Positions 1-9,476 of a stretch of 64,000 nt of DNA are shown piece by piece (position 1 is the stretch's first letter; the number at the start of each line of letters is the position of its first letter). The notes beneath the pieces were generated by a model. The model was not told the origin of the DNA. It worked only from the letters and a program-made list of their open reading frames with translations, and ran no database searches. The DNA is from Rhynchopus euleeides. Taxonomy: Eukaryota; Euglenozoa; Diplonemea; Diplonemida; Diplonemidae. A program made the translations under genes and the position numbers. The stretch is from positions 1,364,001-1,428,000 of the forward strand of contig OY723243.1 in the NCBI GenBank assembly GCA_963210315.1, given 5' to 3'.

Positions 1-233
1 TTGTCAGGTAGAACCAAATTGTCAGGTAGAATCAAATTGTCAGGCAGAAGTGAATTGTCAGGGAGAGTCAAATTGTCAGGTAGAACCAAATTGTCAGGCA
101 GAATCAAATTGTCAGGTAGAACCAAATTGTCAGGCAGAATCAAATTGTCAGGCAGAACCAAATTGTCAGGCAGAAGTGAATTGTCAGGGAGAGTCAAATT
201 GTCAGGTAGAACCAAATTGTCAGGCAGAATCAC
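1..233. repeat. 18-bp minisatellite array, copy 1
   Basis: About 13 tandem copies of an 18-bp unit built on AATTGTCAGG plus a variable half (AGAACCA, AGAATCA, AGAAGTG or AGAGTCA types). Because the unit is a multiple of three, several frames stay open through it, so the apparent protein (LSGRTK-like hexapeptides) is not evidence of coding. The array runs off the left edge of the window. Confidence 0.95.
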
Positions 234-358
234 ATTTGATAGCCTGTGTAAGTCACTAAACACGGCTAGTGATCCGATGATGGCCTCATCAGGGATTGGA
301 GCCAAGCTCGCTGGTGGTACCTCGACGGAAGCTTTTTGTTGCATCTCTGCGGCGGCCG

Positions 359-489
359 TGTTTGACTGGTGCTTGCAGTACGCGGTGGCGGGAGGACCGG
401 GCCGGCCGCGCTTCGCGCGGACGGGGGCGCTTCGCGCCCCCTCCGGCCCGGTCCTCCCGCCACCGCGTACTGCAAGCACCAGTCAAACA
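359..489. repeat. 131-bp perfect foldback with two inner hairpins
   Basis: Arms 359-405 and 443-489 are perfect 47-bp inverted complements. The 37-bp centre holds two further perfect hairpins: 406-420 (6-bp stem, TTC loop) and 423-441 (8-bp stem, TTC loop). As single strand this would fold as a long stem capped by two small hairpins. No flanking target duplication is seen. It could be a foldback/MITE-like element, a structured RNA or a replication or recombination site. Confidence 0.9.
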
Positions 490-1060
490 AGACTGCCAAC
501 ACATTAGGCATTGGTGGTCAAAACTACGAACCAACTTCCAAGCCCGACCAAGTCTGGAGGAGTCACAGAGGGGTCCGGGGGAAAAACCTGAGTGACGCGT
601 TTAATTGCACAAAATGAGCTCAAAACTCAAAAATTCCTTCGAAATCGGGCTCAAAAGTGAAAAATAGGGTTTTCCGAAAAAAAAATCGAAAAGGTCCCCT
701 TAGCAGAAGCCGGATTATTGGTGTGAAAAAACCACCTCTGAAGGGCAAAAATGGGGGAATTTCCGGGTGACCGGTCCGGCCTGCTCCAGCCGCATTCACC
801 CATTTTTCAGCCAAAAAATCGAAATTGGGTTCGGCCGGGAAATAATTAAACCGAGGTTAGCAAGCTACGCCCCATATCACTGTGAATACCTACACCCCCC
901 AAAAAATTCACGGTGACCATTTTTTCGGCACAGATATCGAATCCATCGGTTCGTGCGGTATCACGAAATTTCAGGTAATAACCCCCCTGGGGGGGGGGGG
1001 AGGGAGGGAGGGAGGGAGGGACCCCGGCCTTTGAAAACACTAAACACTCCGTGTTTAGTG
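490..1060. other. non-coding spacer between repeat arrays
   Basis: No credible reading frame. It contains A-rich stretches near 660-690 and the G-tract described separately, and separates the foldback from the second copy of the 18-bp array. The short stretch 234-358 is likewise featureless. Confidence 0.6.
989..1020 (+). repeat. G-tract with GGGA repeats, quadruplex-forming
   Basis: Twelve consecutive G are followed by five GGG runs each spaced by one A. This is ample for an intramolecular G-quadruplex, and a run of six C lies just upstream (982-987). Confidence 0.9.
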
Positions 1061-1358
1061 AATTGTCAGGTAGAACCAAATTGTCAGGCAGAAGTGAATT
1101 GTCAGGGAGAGTCAAATTGTCAGGGAGAACCAAATTGTCAGGCAGAAGTGAATTGTCAGGCAGAATCAAATTGTCAGGTAGAAGTGAATTGTCAGGGAGA
1201 ACCAAATTGTCAGGCAGAAGTGAATTGTCAGGCAGAATCAAATTGTCAGGCAGAACCAAATTGTCAGGCAGAATCACATTGTCAGGTAGAACCAAATTGT
1301 CAGGTAGAAGTGAATTGTCAGGGAGAATCAAATTGTCAGGCAGAATCAAATTGTCAGG
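1061..1358. repeat. 18-bp minisatellite array, copy 2
   Basis: About 16 copies of the same 18-bp family as positions 1-233, using the same four sub-variants in a different order. The two arrays are therefore related but independently rearranged. The array passes directly into a different 31-bp repeat at 1359. Confidence 0.95.
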
Positions 1359-1560
1359 TTTGCGAAGTTGCCTGAGGTTGCCCGACCACTTTGCGAGGTT
1401 GCCTGAGGTTGCCTGAGCACTTTACGAGGTTGCCTGAGGCTGCCCCACCACTTTGCGAGGTTGCCCGAGGTTGCCTGAGCACTTTGCGAAGTTGCCTGAG
1501 GTTGCCCAACCGCTTTGCGAGGTTGCCTGCGGACTTTACGAGGTTGCCCGAGGTTGCCGA
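1359..1560. repeat. 31-bp minisatellite
   Basis: About six imperfect copies of a 31-bp unit of the form TTTGCGAGGTTGCCTGAGG plus a variable end (TTGCCTGAGCAC or TTGCCCGACCAC). The internal GAGGTTGCC block is itself repeated within each unit. The last copies are shortened. Confidence 0.85.
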
Positions 1561-2207
1561 GTCGGTCCGGAGTCACAGGCGAGTCTCCGGAGTCGATGCG
1601 ATTGTAGACGACTGTCTCTGCTGTGTGTTGACAGAGATTGTATTGTCTGGTTGGCGCACCTTTCCCTTGGTGCACCGACTGTTCCCGCCCGATAACGTCA
1701 TTCTCTGCCGGCGCCCATGTCGCGCGGAGGCGTTCCTGGTGGTCGGTTGTCTGACCATGTCCGACAGTCACGCCAAGTCCCTGGTGACGTCACCCGAGGT
1801 CGAACATCTTGTCCTGAACGTGCCCAAACAGCCAAAATAATTTTCGTGACACTTTTTTGAACGATTTTGAACGATTTTTGGCCGTGCTCGTAGCATTCCC
1901 CGTTGAGGGGGTCGCTATTTCGTGTTCTCCTGGCCGCACGGAGGCATTGCCTTACGTCGCCTCTTCCTCTTTTCCTTTGGTGGTGTGTTGGTCTGGCACA
2001 GAGGGCGGGACCGTGCTGATATGCACAGTGACGACTCTCCCTTTTGTTTTGTGCCCGCCTCCACCGAGATTCGGCTGATGCCTCTCAGACTGGGGGCGGG
2101 CGGTCGCCGACCCTACACTGTGCCGTGTCGCGCCGGACACACACATCGCGCCTCCACAGCGGGTGATCCCCTTCAACATCTCGTCTGTCGAGGGTGGACG
2201 CCTTCAC
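1561..2207. other. upstream region of the first gene; possible 5' coding exon
   Basis: In frame with the first gene, an open stretch runs from 2079 and reads like protein (for example RVIPFNISSVEGG just before the chosen ATG). A second in-frame open stretch at 1857-2075 begins with a hydrophobic FLAVLVAF segment that could be a signal peptide, but a TGA at 2076 separates them and no GTATG donor lies between. The true start of the first gene may therefore be upstream of 2208. Confidence 0.4.
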
Positions 2208-4888
2208 ATGGATCTGCGTTCCACCTTTGAGTCGGGCGGTCTCACCACATACGTATGATCATGATGTGACAGCCGTTGTGTGTTCGTGTCCTGCTTTACA
2301 CTAGTAATGTTCGCACTCCAGCGCTCCCTGTTAACGACCCAAATCCAACAGGTGAGACGGAAGGCTGACATGGGCGTTACCCACTATCCCGTGCGGTATC
2401 TGCACCGTGACTGGCTTCGTCAGGACCTGCCCGGGCCAGAGGAGTATGAGCTTGTGGTGCATGACATGGCTTCGCACGAAGACAACGTGGCCCTGAAGGA
2501 CTTGCTGAACTGCAACCGCTACAACATCCACCTGTCCCTTGAGGATTTCAAGGACAACCTGCCGGTGGACTGCAACCTGCATGTGACTAACTACATCCCA
2601 GGGAACCTCGCCTCCACTGGCAGGAAGGTTAGCGAGTATCTTAACATCCCGCTGCCGGAAAAGGGTTCTGGCAGGCGCAGTTTCACTTTTGAATTGAAAT
2701 CGCTCTCACTGATCAAGACATGGACGCACACCTGGTCGGGTGTGGTCATCACACAGGCTCTCAAGAGGAAGGAGTCCGGTGAGTTTGTTACAGTTGCATC
2801 CAGGTATGTTTGAAGGCTTTCACACCAACCATCCAGGGTCGTGCTCTTTTTGGTGTCAAGATATTGGACCCCAATGTCGTCCTCTTGTCGAAGGCAATGG
2901 CCCTTCTCCATTCTTGGTTCGGTCAGCTCGAGCGGGTTCGATGAGTTCTTGTCTCCGACGTGTCTACGTTTCTAATTTGCTCTCCGCCTGGAATTGTTTC
3001 ATACAATCTCTGCAGCTCGAACGACGCGAACGACATCATCAGCACCGTGTCAACCGCCAGCAAAAAGGGTAAGTATGAGCTGGTGCTGACGTTTGACACG
3101 AGTGACCAGAAGGAGGTCGATGAGGGATCCTCCTGCAATGATCGCATCCGCCACACGTCGTACGACTTTGCTGTTGGGGTATGCTCCGTGCTATGCTCCG
3201 TGAGAGGCTGCAAGCGCTGCTGTCCGCTCCACAGGTTGTGCCCTTTATTTCGGCGATGCTTCCTTCGGCAGAGGGCCTCTCCGCCCCGCCTGCCGAGGTC
3301 TCCCTTGTCTCGGACAAGACAGACCGTGTGCCCTACGCGGATTACGTCCTGCGTCCTGCCAAGGATGCCACGAAGGCGAGCCACACAATGAACATCACTG
3401 TGGATGAGTCGCTTGTCGGTGGGATGTATTACATCGTTCTGAAGTACGACTGGCTTGTGGCAGACGTCAGGTATATACACAACTTTCTGCACTGTGCCAA
3501 GCCTTGTTGCCCTTCCCTCCCTCCCCTCCCACCACAACACACACAGGGCCGTCCTGCACATGGGGGAGACTCTTGTGCAGCCAGAGATGCATGTCGACCC
3601 GACGGAGGAGGCACGCTACACTGCCATCATGCGCATGAGCTCGACGATCGCGAAGGGGACACACACCCTGACGATCGACGCAGACTTCCACATGGAGAAC
3701 GCGTACCTGCCCTTCTACTTGACACTCGTGGGTGCCCCGAGCGAGGCCGACCACGCAGAGGTGCAGGTTGTGGACCCGTGGGTGGCGGCGGATGTGGTGC
3801 CGCAGGGGGCGTTCCCCGTGCGCCTGGTTCTGTCGTCGCCTGCGACACTCTCATCCGCGAAGGCGAAGGCGGCATACATGTCCCCTGAGGGCAAGGAGGA
3901 GAAGCTGTACCCGACACACGCAACCTTCGACGGGTCGCAGTCTGTCATCATCCTGTACTTCAAGCTTGCCTACGGCACGAAGTACAAGCTGAACATCCAG
4001 CCCGAAAACCTGCACAGCGCCAGCAAGAACAAGGCCTTCGAGTCCTCCAAGGTCTCACAGGAGGCGGGCGTCCTGTGGTACTCCACAGTGCAGTGCTCCT
4101 GCAGGAACGGCGACGAATGCGACATCGGCAGCCCCTGCGGCACACAGTACAGTTCAGCATGCCTGTGCGACCGCTGCCCGGAGGGCTCCTCCATGAAGGA
4201 GGGCGTCTGCCAGCCCATGGCAACCACACCGCTGCCCACGACAAAGGTGACGGGCTCCACGGACGCGCCCACGACTCCCGCGCCCCCCACGCCGACCCCG
4301 CCTAAGACCACAGCACCCCACACAGACCGCAAGACATCCACACCTGGGTCACCCCGCGGCAAGACCCCCGCGCCTGGCACCAGGGGCGGCGACACCCACA
4401 CCCCGAGCAGCGGCGGCAGCAGCGGCGGCGGCAACGCGCTCTGGATTGTGCTCCTCCTGCTGGTGCTGATGGGCGGGGTGATGTACCTCGCACACCAGCG
4501 CGGGTTTGTGACCATCCCGTTCTTCGGCGGCGAGACGCGGAATACGCCCACTATTGTGCGCTCCGCTGACGACGACCTTTTCATCAACGATGACGATGAG
4601 GCAGCAGCTGACGATGCCGAACGCCCTGCCGCCGCACCCGTCATGCCTACGCGCGAATCGGAGGCGGCTGGTGAGGGGCAGCCCATGCTGGAGATCGCCC
4701 CCCACGACGACGACGACGACTTCGCCGCGCTCGCCGACCCCGCCCCCCCCGCAGCTGCCCCGGCAGCCCCCGTGGAAATGGACGACCCCTTTGCGGATTT
4801 CGACCCCGCACCCCCGGCACCCCCGGCAGCCGCCGGGGCGACGGACGACCCCTTTGCGGACCTTGATCTGCCGACCTCCAGACACTGA
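2208..4888 (+). CDS. single-pass membrane protein with DPF-motif acidic tail
   Basis: Five exons: 2208-2252, 2352-2803, 3016-3178, 3235-3470, 3547-4888. All junctions keep the frame and donors are GTATGA, GTATGT, GTATGC and GTATAT, giving 745 residues from this ATG. The ectodomain (about 1-590) is unrecognised. It ends in a Cys-rich EGF-like stretch (CSCRNGDECD, ACLCDRCPEG) and a Thr/Pro-rich stalk. A transmembrane helix (WIVLLLLVLMGGVMYLA) lies near 596-616. The cytosolic tail is acidic and Ala/Pro-rich and carries DDPFADFD and DDPFADLD. DPF motifs are known ligands of the AP-2 alpha ear, so an endocytic cargo receptor or surface protein is a reasonable inference. The start is uncertain: no signal peptide follows 2208, and coding-like sequence continues upstream. 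Confidence 0.8.
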
Positions 4889-5776
4889 AATGTGGGGCGG
4901 TAAGATATCGAGGCCCCGCTGCCCAAGACTTCTTGCCCCCTCCCCCCACCACCCCCTAGCTGCCTTCGGTGCGACCCCACAAAAGAGCACCGAGGTCTGG
5001 ATATTGCAGATCTAGAGACTGCCTGTTTGCCTGCTGTTGGCGTAGACGCCATGTGTGAGTGTGTGTGAGGGGGGGGGGGTGTAGGTAGGTGGGGGTGGAG
5101 GAGGGGGGGGGGATTGCCTATGTGATTCATTTCCTATCTCAGACTCGAGTGACTGGACAGAGAGTGTGGTGTGTTTTTTTTGCGTGATTTTTACTCTTAC
5201 CGATCGTGTTGTGTTTATATTCTGTCCAGTGTGTGGTTTCGTCTTGTCGCAGTGTGTGTTGGATAGCAGCGGAAAAAAACAAGCTGGAGGGGAATTGTTT
5301 TCTTTTGGATAAGGGTGGGTATGGAGGGGGGGGGGGGGACGGGGGATAGGGGGTGGGCCCGCTTTGCTTCTTGCCAGCCAGCCCTCCCTTCCCCCCCCCC
5401 CCTCCCCCTTTCCTCCCGCCCCCCCCCTCCTCCTCCTCCCCTCCACAAAAAAAACGAATGAGAACGAAACAAAAATGCCTCCGACCAGATGCTGTGTTCC
5501 GCTATCAACAGAATCCTTTGCCCCTCCCCCCTTCATGCCCTACCAAAGGGTGGTGATGCGGTGGCGGAGGGGGCGGTGTGGGAAAGACCTCCCCGGGTGG
5601 GCATGGTGGAAGGAAATGGCGGCTGGTGTCAACGCCCCTCTCCCCCCCCTCTCTCCCTCCCCACCCCCTCCAGGTGCTGAACTGCTACAACTGTGCTGAG
5701 ACTTGCATTTGCCTTCGCTCTCAATAATCAAACCCTATCACCACCACCACCACCACCACCAGGCGTTCCAGGAGGG
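4889..5776. other. intergenic, low complexity
   Basis: Long G-rich and C-rich homopolymer tracts (5069-5120, 5318-5440) and CT-rich sequence, with no credible gene. It ends in a CCA repeat that forms the acceptor of the next gene. Confidence 0.6.
5741..5762 (+). promoter_or_regulatory. pyrimidine-rich splice acceptor before RRM gene
   Basis: A (CCA)n run ends in CAG at 5760-5762, leaving a 14-nt leader before the ATG at 5777. It is inferred to be a trans-splice (or 5' UTR) acceptor. Confidence 0.6.
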
Positions 5777-7099
5777 ATGCGCCGGCTGCGGGTGTGCGTA
5801 CACAATGCACCCGAGCGAGTGGCTGACGCTGCTATCAGAGATGTGTTTCCAAAGGAGGCACAGGCAATGCGTGTGATGCGCAGTGCGGAAGGGCAGGTTC
5901 TCATCATGTTTGCGGACATGGTGCAGGCCATCTCCGCCAACGTGCTGACAACACCTTACACCGTGCATGACCCTGCGCGGCGCTGCCCCATCACCCTCGA
6001 CTGCACGGTGCAGGTCGACAAGGCCCAGCGCCTCGAGCAGAACCGGAACTGGTGCCCCACTGCAATATTTGTGAAGGACCTCGACCCCCTGACGCACGCG
6101 GACCTCATCAAAAAACACTTCTCCAGCTTTGGCAAGGTGGTGAAAGTGCTCTTTCCACACCACGTCACGCAGGACCCCAGCCTGGTTGGGACGGCGGTGG
6201 TGCTGTTCGCACGCCTGGCGGGTGCGCTCAACAGCATCCACATCGAGCTGACGCACCAGCTGCAGGGGCGCAGCCTGGGTGTGGGCGAGATGCCCGAGTG
6301 GCTGCACCAGGTCATCCCCCCTGAGGAGCTCAGCCTCGACAGCGAGCAGCCTGCGGGGCGCGAGACCCGAGCCTCCGATGTGCAGACGCCTGACAGGGCG
6401 AGCCCTCCACAGCCCCTGCAGCCCCCGCCACCCAGAGCACCGCCGCCGCCGCTGAGTGCACCGCCGCCCCTCAGCACGCCGTCTGCCAAGCAGGGTTCCT
6501 CGGGTTCGCGCATATTGGGGCCCAACGCGAAGACCTGCATCGGTGAGGCGAAGGGACGCACAGTTCTCGTGTCAAATGTCCATGCCGATGCGGTGGAGGA
6601 GGACGTGCTGAAGTGCTTCGCGCAGGGAACCTTCGCGTCGCTCTTTGAGGCCACCCAGTGCACCAAGGTGGGCGCGCAGACCTTTATCGTAGAGTTCGAT
6701 TCCCCAGCAGGCGTGGATCTTGCCGTCGACATCGGATTCGCCCAGGTCCGGTCGAAGCAGTGCCTCGTCACAGCCCCTGAGGGCGGTGTGGGTGTTGCAG
6801 CCGAGGGGTGTGAGGACACCCCCACACGCGAGAGGTACATCGACCGGGAGAGGGACAGGGACAGAGACAGGGACAGGGACAGGGGGAGGCACAGAGGGAG
6901 ATCTCCACCCAGGCCCTACGAGGAGAGGGACCGTGACAGGGGGCGGGCTGACCGTGAGAGGGACAGGGATAGGGGTGGCAGAGATCTCGAGTATGACAGG
7001 CGTGATTCTGAGAGGGAGCGCGATTATATGCGTGCTTCTTTCCGTGGTCCGTCTCGACCCGACTCGGGTCCAATCCGCATTGTGTCGAGGCCGCGTTGA
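5777..7099 (+). CDS. three-RRM RNA-binding protein with Arg/Asp-rich tail
   Basis: 440 residues, one exon. RRM-like folds are visible at about 2-75 (LRVCVHNAP), 93-170 (TAIFVKDLDPL) and 260-340 (RTVLVSNVHA). A Pro-rich linker runs from about 215 to 245. The C-terminal 90 residues are dominated by RD/RE dipeptides (ERDRDRDRDRDRGRHRG) with a few RS, as in SR-like splicing or RNA-processing factors, so a nuclear RNA-processing role is inferred. I chose ATG 5777 because an acceptor AG ends at 5762. The longer open frame upstream would begin in the acceptor tract with a poly-proline artefact. Confidence 0.85.
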   Translation: MRRLRVCVHNAPERVADAAIRDVFPKEAQAMRVMRSAEGQVLIMFADMVQAISANVLTTPYTVHDPARRCPITLDCTVQVDKAQRLEQNRNWCPTAIFVKDLDPLTHADLIKKHFSSFGKVVKVLFPHHVTQDPSLVGTAVVLFARLAGALNSIHIELTHQLQGRSLGVGEMPEWLHQVIPPEELSLDSEQPAGRETRASDVQTPDRASPPQPLQPPPPRAPPPPLSAPPPLSTPSAKQGSSGSRILGPNAKTCIGEAKGRTVLVSNVHADAVEEDVLKCFAQGTFASLFEATQCTKVGAQTFIVEFDSPAGVDLAVDIGFAQVRSKQCLVTAPEGGVGVAAEGCEDTPTRERYIDRERDRDRDRDRDRGRHRGRSPPRPYEERDRDRGRADRERDRDRGGRDLEYDRRDSERERDYMRASFRGPSRPDSGPIRIVSRPR

Positions 7100-8256
7100 G
7101 GTTCGCGGGGAAGGGGGAAGGGAGGAAAGGGTAACTCACCCACCTTCAAATGAACGCATCTAGCCTCCTCTTTGTCGTGATCCCCCTCCCCCTCCCCCCC
7201 ACAAGCCCCACCACACCCCACCAACGACTGCCGTAACTTTCCTTCGTGGTGGTGGTGGTGGTGGTGGGAGGAGGGGGGTGGGGTGTGCAGTTCTCCTTTG
7301 GCCGTGGCGGAGTCTTGCGATGCTTCCCCGTTGCGGCGTTTCTGGTTGCGGGGAGGGGTGGTGGTGGTGGTGATCTGCTGCTCTGCAAATTGGTATCACA
7401 CGATCAGGGGGGAGTGGGGGGTGGAGTGGCGATTCTCAACAGTGTTCCAAACAGTGTGCCAAAGGCATGGGGAGGGGAGCCTCTGGCGACATGCTATCAA
7501 CCACTCCCGGATGAAGTTTTAACCAGAGGAGGCATGAACCCAAACGCTGTCACGATTATGTTTAGTTAGAAAGTTCACCCACTCCGATATTCTGTGAGGC
7601 CACCCTTCAGAGCTTTTGGGGGTAGTGAAGCAACGAGCCGAGTTACCGAGTCGACCTCCCTTCACTCGTGACTGAGCGCTCGGGGGGGGGGGGTAAGGTA
7701 GGGGTGGGACTCGTTTGCCCCTCGCCCCCCTCGCCCCCCTCCCCCCAAGCTTGCCTGCATGTGTGCTCCGTTGCCCGGCGATCAAAGCTTGTTAATTTCC
7801 AACCCTGAGGGGGTCTTCGGTCGTTATCCTTCGTCAATCTTCGCCAGTTTTCAGCCAATTCAACTGGAAATGCGCCAAAAATGCACTGACGGCTACCCCG
7901 GAGCGAAGACCCCCTGCGCAGCTTTTGTTGTTGTCTCGGCAGCCCCATCACACATCACACCACACGGCACGGCAATAAAAGAAAACTGCAGCCACACTAC
8001 CCCCGCCCCCTCCTCCTCCACCCTTTACACCCCTCTCCTTTTCTCAACGTCTTCTGCACTTCTCAAGAGCGTCCTGACCGCCCCACCCCCCCAAACCACC
8101 CCCTTCTCTCCCCTACCCCCTAGAAGCGAGGGACGGGGGTAACTTACCCTGGGAGGGGGTATTTCCCCCCCCCCCCCCACACACACACACACCCCCCTCC
8201 TCTTTCCCTCCTCCTGCTGCTTCCCCTGCGACTTCTGCCCTCTTCCCCCCGATTCC
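7100..8256. other. intergenic with acceptor for the kinase gene
   Basis: No convincing gene. An 11-bp inverted repeat (7809-7819 with 7904-7914) flanks about 85 bp. The best trans-splice acceptor for the downstream kinase is the pyrimidine tract ending in TAG at 8121-8123. No other AG preceded by pyrimidines occurs before the ATG, and the last 100 bp are CT-rich. Confidence 0.5.
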
Positions 8257-9423
8257 ATGAAGTTGGACCTGTCTCTTTACACTGATGAAGGGCGCGTGGG
8301 GCAGGGGAGTTTTGGGGATGTGTCGAAGCTGAAGCACAGGCGTACCAACCGCCTGATCGCGAGGAAGAGAATCCTCCGGATCGGAGGGGCGGACAACGGG
8401 AAGAGGCACGGCGTCGCGCCGGGCCTGGTGCAGGAGGTGGGTATTCTCCGCAAGCTCCACCACCGCCATGTCGTACGCTTCCTCGAGCTGCGGATGGAGG
8501 AGGTCCCGGGCACCCGGGCAGACAACGGCCTCCCTGTCCCCGAATCGGATAAAATCGACGGCCTCGGCATGCAGTCGGAGTTCTCCCCTGCAGCGGAGCT
8601 CCGCCTCAGCTTCTTCATGGAGTTCATGCAATACACCCTCCGCAACGTCATAGACTCTGCAGGGCAAACCGCCAGCTCCCGCACCATCCTCCTCGACCCC
8701 CAGGTCAGGGTCTACGCCAGCCACCTCCTCTCTGCAGTCGCCTACATCCACCGCAGGCGCATCGTCCACCTCGACCTGAAGCCCGACAACCTCCTTGTCT
8801 CCTCCGATGGGGTGCTGAAGGTGACAGACTTCGGCCTCTCTGTGGACCTCTCCCTGCGGGAGCCCGCCCTGCAGCCCAACGTGGTGACGGTGCCCTACCG
8901 CGCCCCGGAGGTGTTTGCGATGAAGCACGGCACGCCGGGCACCCCGCCCTACGGCACCCCGGTGGATGTCTGGAGTGCCGGGTGTGTCATCGCGGAGATG
9001 TACCTCGGGTATCACCCGCTGTTCCTCCCGACGCGGCTGCGGGGGGCAAGCCCCGAGGCTTTTGAGCGGGCAGTGCTGACGTCGATGCAAGGCATGTGCT
9101 GCACAGAGGCTGGGCTGCGGCAGTGGCGTGCGTTGGGCCTGCCGGAGGAGGCGGTGGAGCCTTGCGGTGCCCTGTTGGAGGCAGGGGAGTGTACCCGGTG
9201 TCGTGCTCTGGAGACGCAGCAGAAGGGTGGGCAGGTGGGGCAGGCGCGGTGGCGGCGGCATACCTTCGTGGTGCCGCCGGCGGAGGCGCAGGGGTTGGTG
9301 GCGCAGCTGCTGACGGTGGGTCCGGGGAAGCGGCCCAGTGCGGAGGAGGCGCTCCGATCCCCCTACTTTACAGAAGCCCCGCTGCCCAAAGGGTTTCCGC
9401 CTAATTTAAGCGGCCCTGTGTGA
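8257..9423 (+). CDS. CDK-like (CMGC) serine/threonine protein kinase
   Basis: 388 residues, single exon, essentially a bare kinase domain. The glycine loop is G15-x-G17-SF-G20. The ATP lysine is K37, with helix C glutamate E60. The catalytic loop is HLDLKPDN at 171-178, DFG at 191-193 and APE at 216-218, followed by PVDVWSAGCVIAEM, typical of CDK/MAPK-group kinases. The usual Arg before the catalytic Asp (HRD) is Leu, making this a non-RD kinase probably not dependent on activation-loop phosphorylation. Catalytic residues K37, D173 and D191 are present, so activity is expected. No cyclin-binding PSTAIRE helix is recognisable. It is followed after only 53 nt by the methyltransferase gene. Confidence 0.93.
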   Translation: MKLDLSLYTDEGRVGQGSFGDVSKLKHRRTNRLIARKRILRIGGADNGKRHGVAPGLVQEVGILRKLHHRHVVRFLELRMEEVPGTRADNGLPVPESDKIDGLGMQSEFSPAAELRLSFFMEFMQYTLRNVIDSAGQTASSRTILLDPQVRVYASHLLSAVAYIHRRRIVHLDLKPDNLLVSSDGVLKVTDFGLSVDLSLREPALQPNVVTVPYRAPEVFAMKHGTPGTPPYGTPVDVWSAGCVIAEMYLGYHPLFLPTRLRGASPEAFERAVLTSMQGMCCTEAGLRQWRALGLPEEAVEPCGALLEAGECTRCRALETQQKGGQVGQARWRRHTFVVPPAEAQGLVAQLLTVGPGKRPSAEEALRSPYFTEAPLPKGFPPNLSGPV

Positions 9424-9476
9424 GTCATAAACAACCCAGACAGGTGGGGGCAAGAGGGGAGGGGGTGGGGTTGATC
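9424..9476 (+). promoter_or_regulatory. 53-nt intergenic with trans-splice acceptor
   Basis: The acceptor CAG at 9441-9443 lies 20 nt after the kinase stop and 33 nt before the next ATG. There is no room for a promoter, a first exon and an intron, which argues for processing of a polycistronic transcript. Confidence 0.6.

Noticed and set aside
1..507. Open frame of LSGRTK-type hexapeptides (and the similar frames at 846-1416)
   Set aside because: The 18-bp unit keeps several frames on both strands open at once, so openness carries no information. There is no acceptor or start context.
1359..1560. CRISPR-like array
   Set aside because: The units are contiguous without unique spacers and the genome is eukaryotic; it is a minisatellite.
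2837..2940. Protein-like frame ALFGVKILDPNVVLLSKAMA as an extra exon
   Set aside because: Neither neighbouring exon joins it in phase. The single intron 2804-3015 with GTATGT and CTGCAG restores the frame exactly.
3970..5130. 386-residue minus-strand frame
   Set aside because: Shadow of the membrane protein gene: low-complexity antisense of its acidic and Thr/Pro codons.
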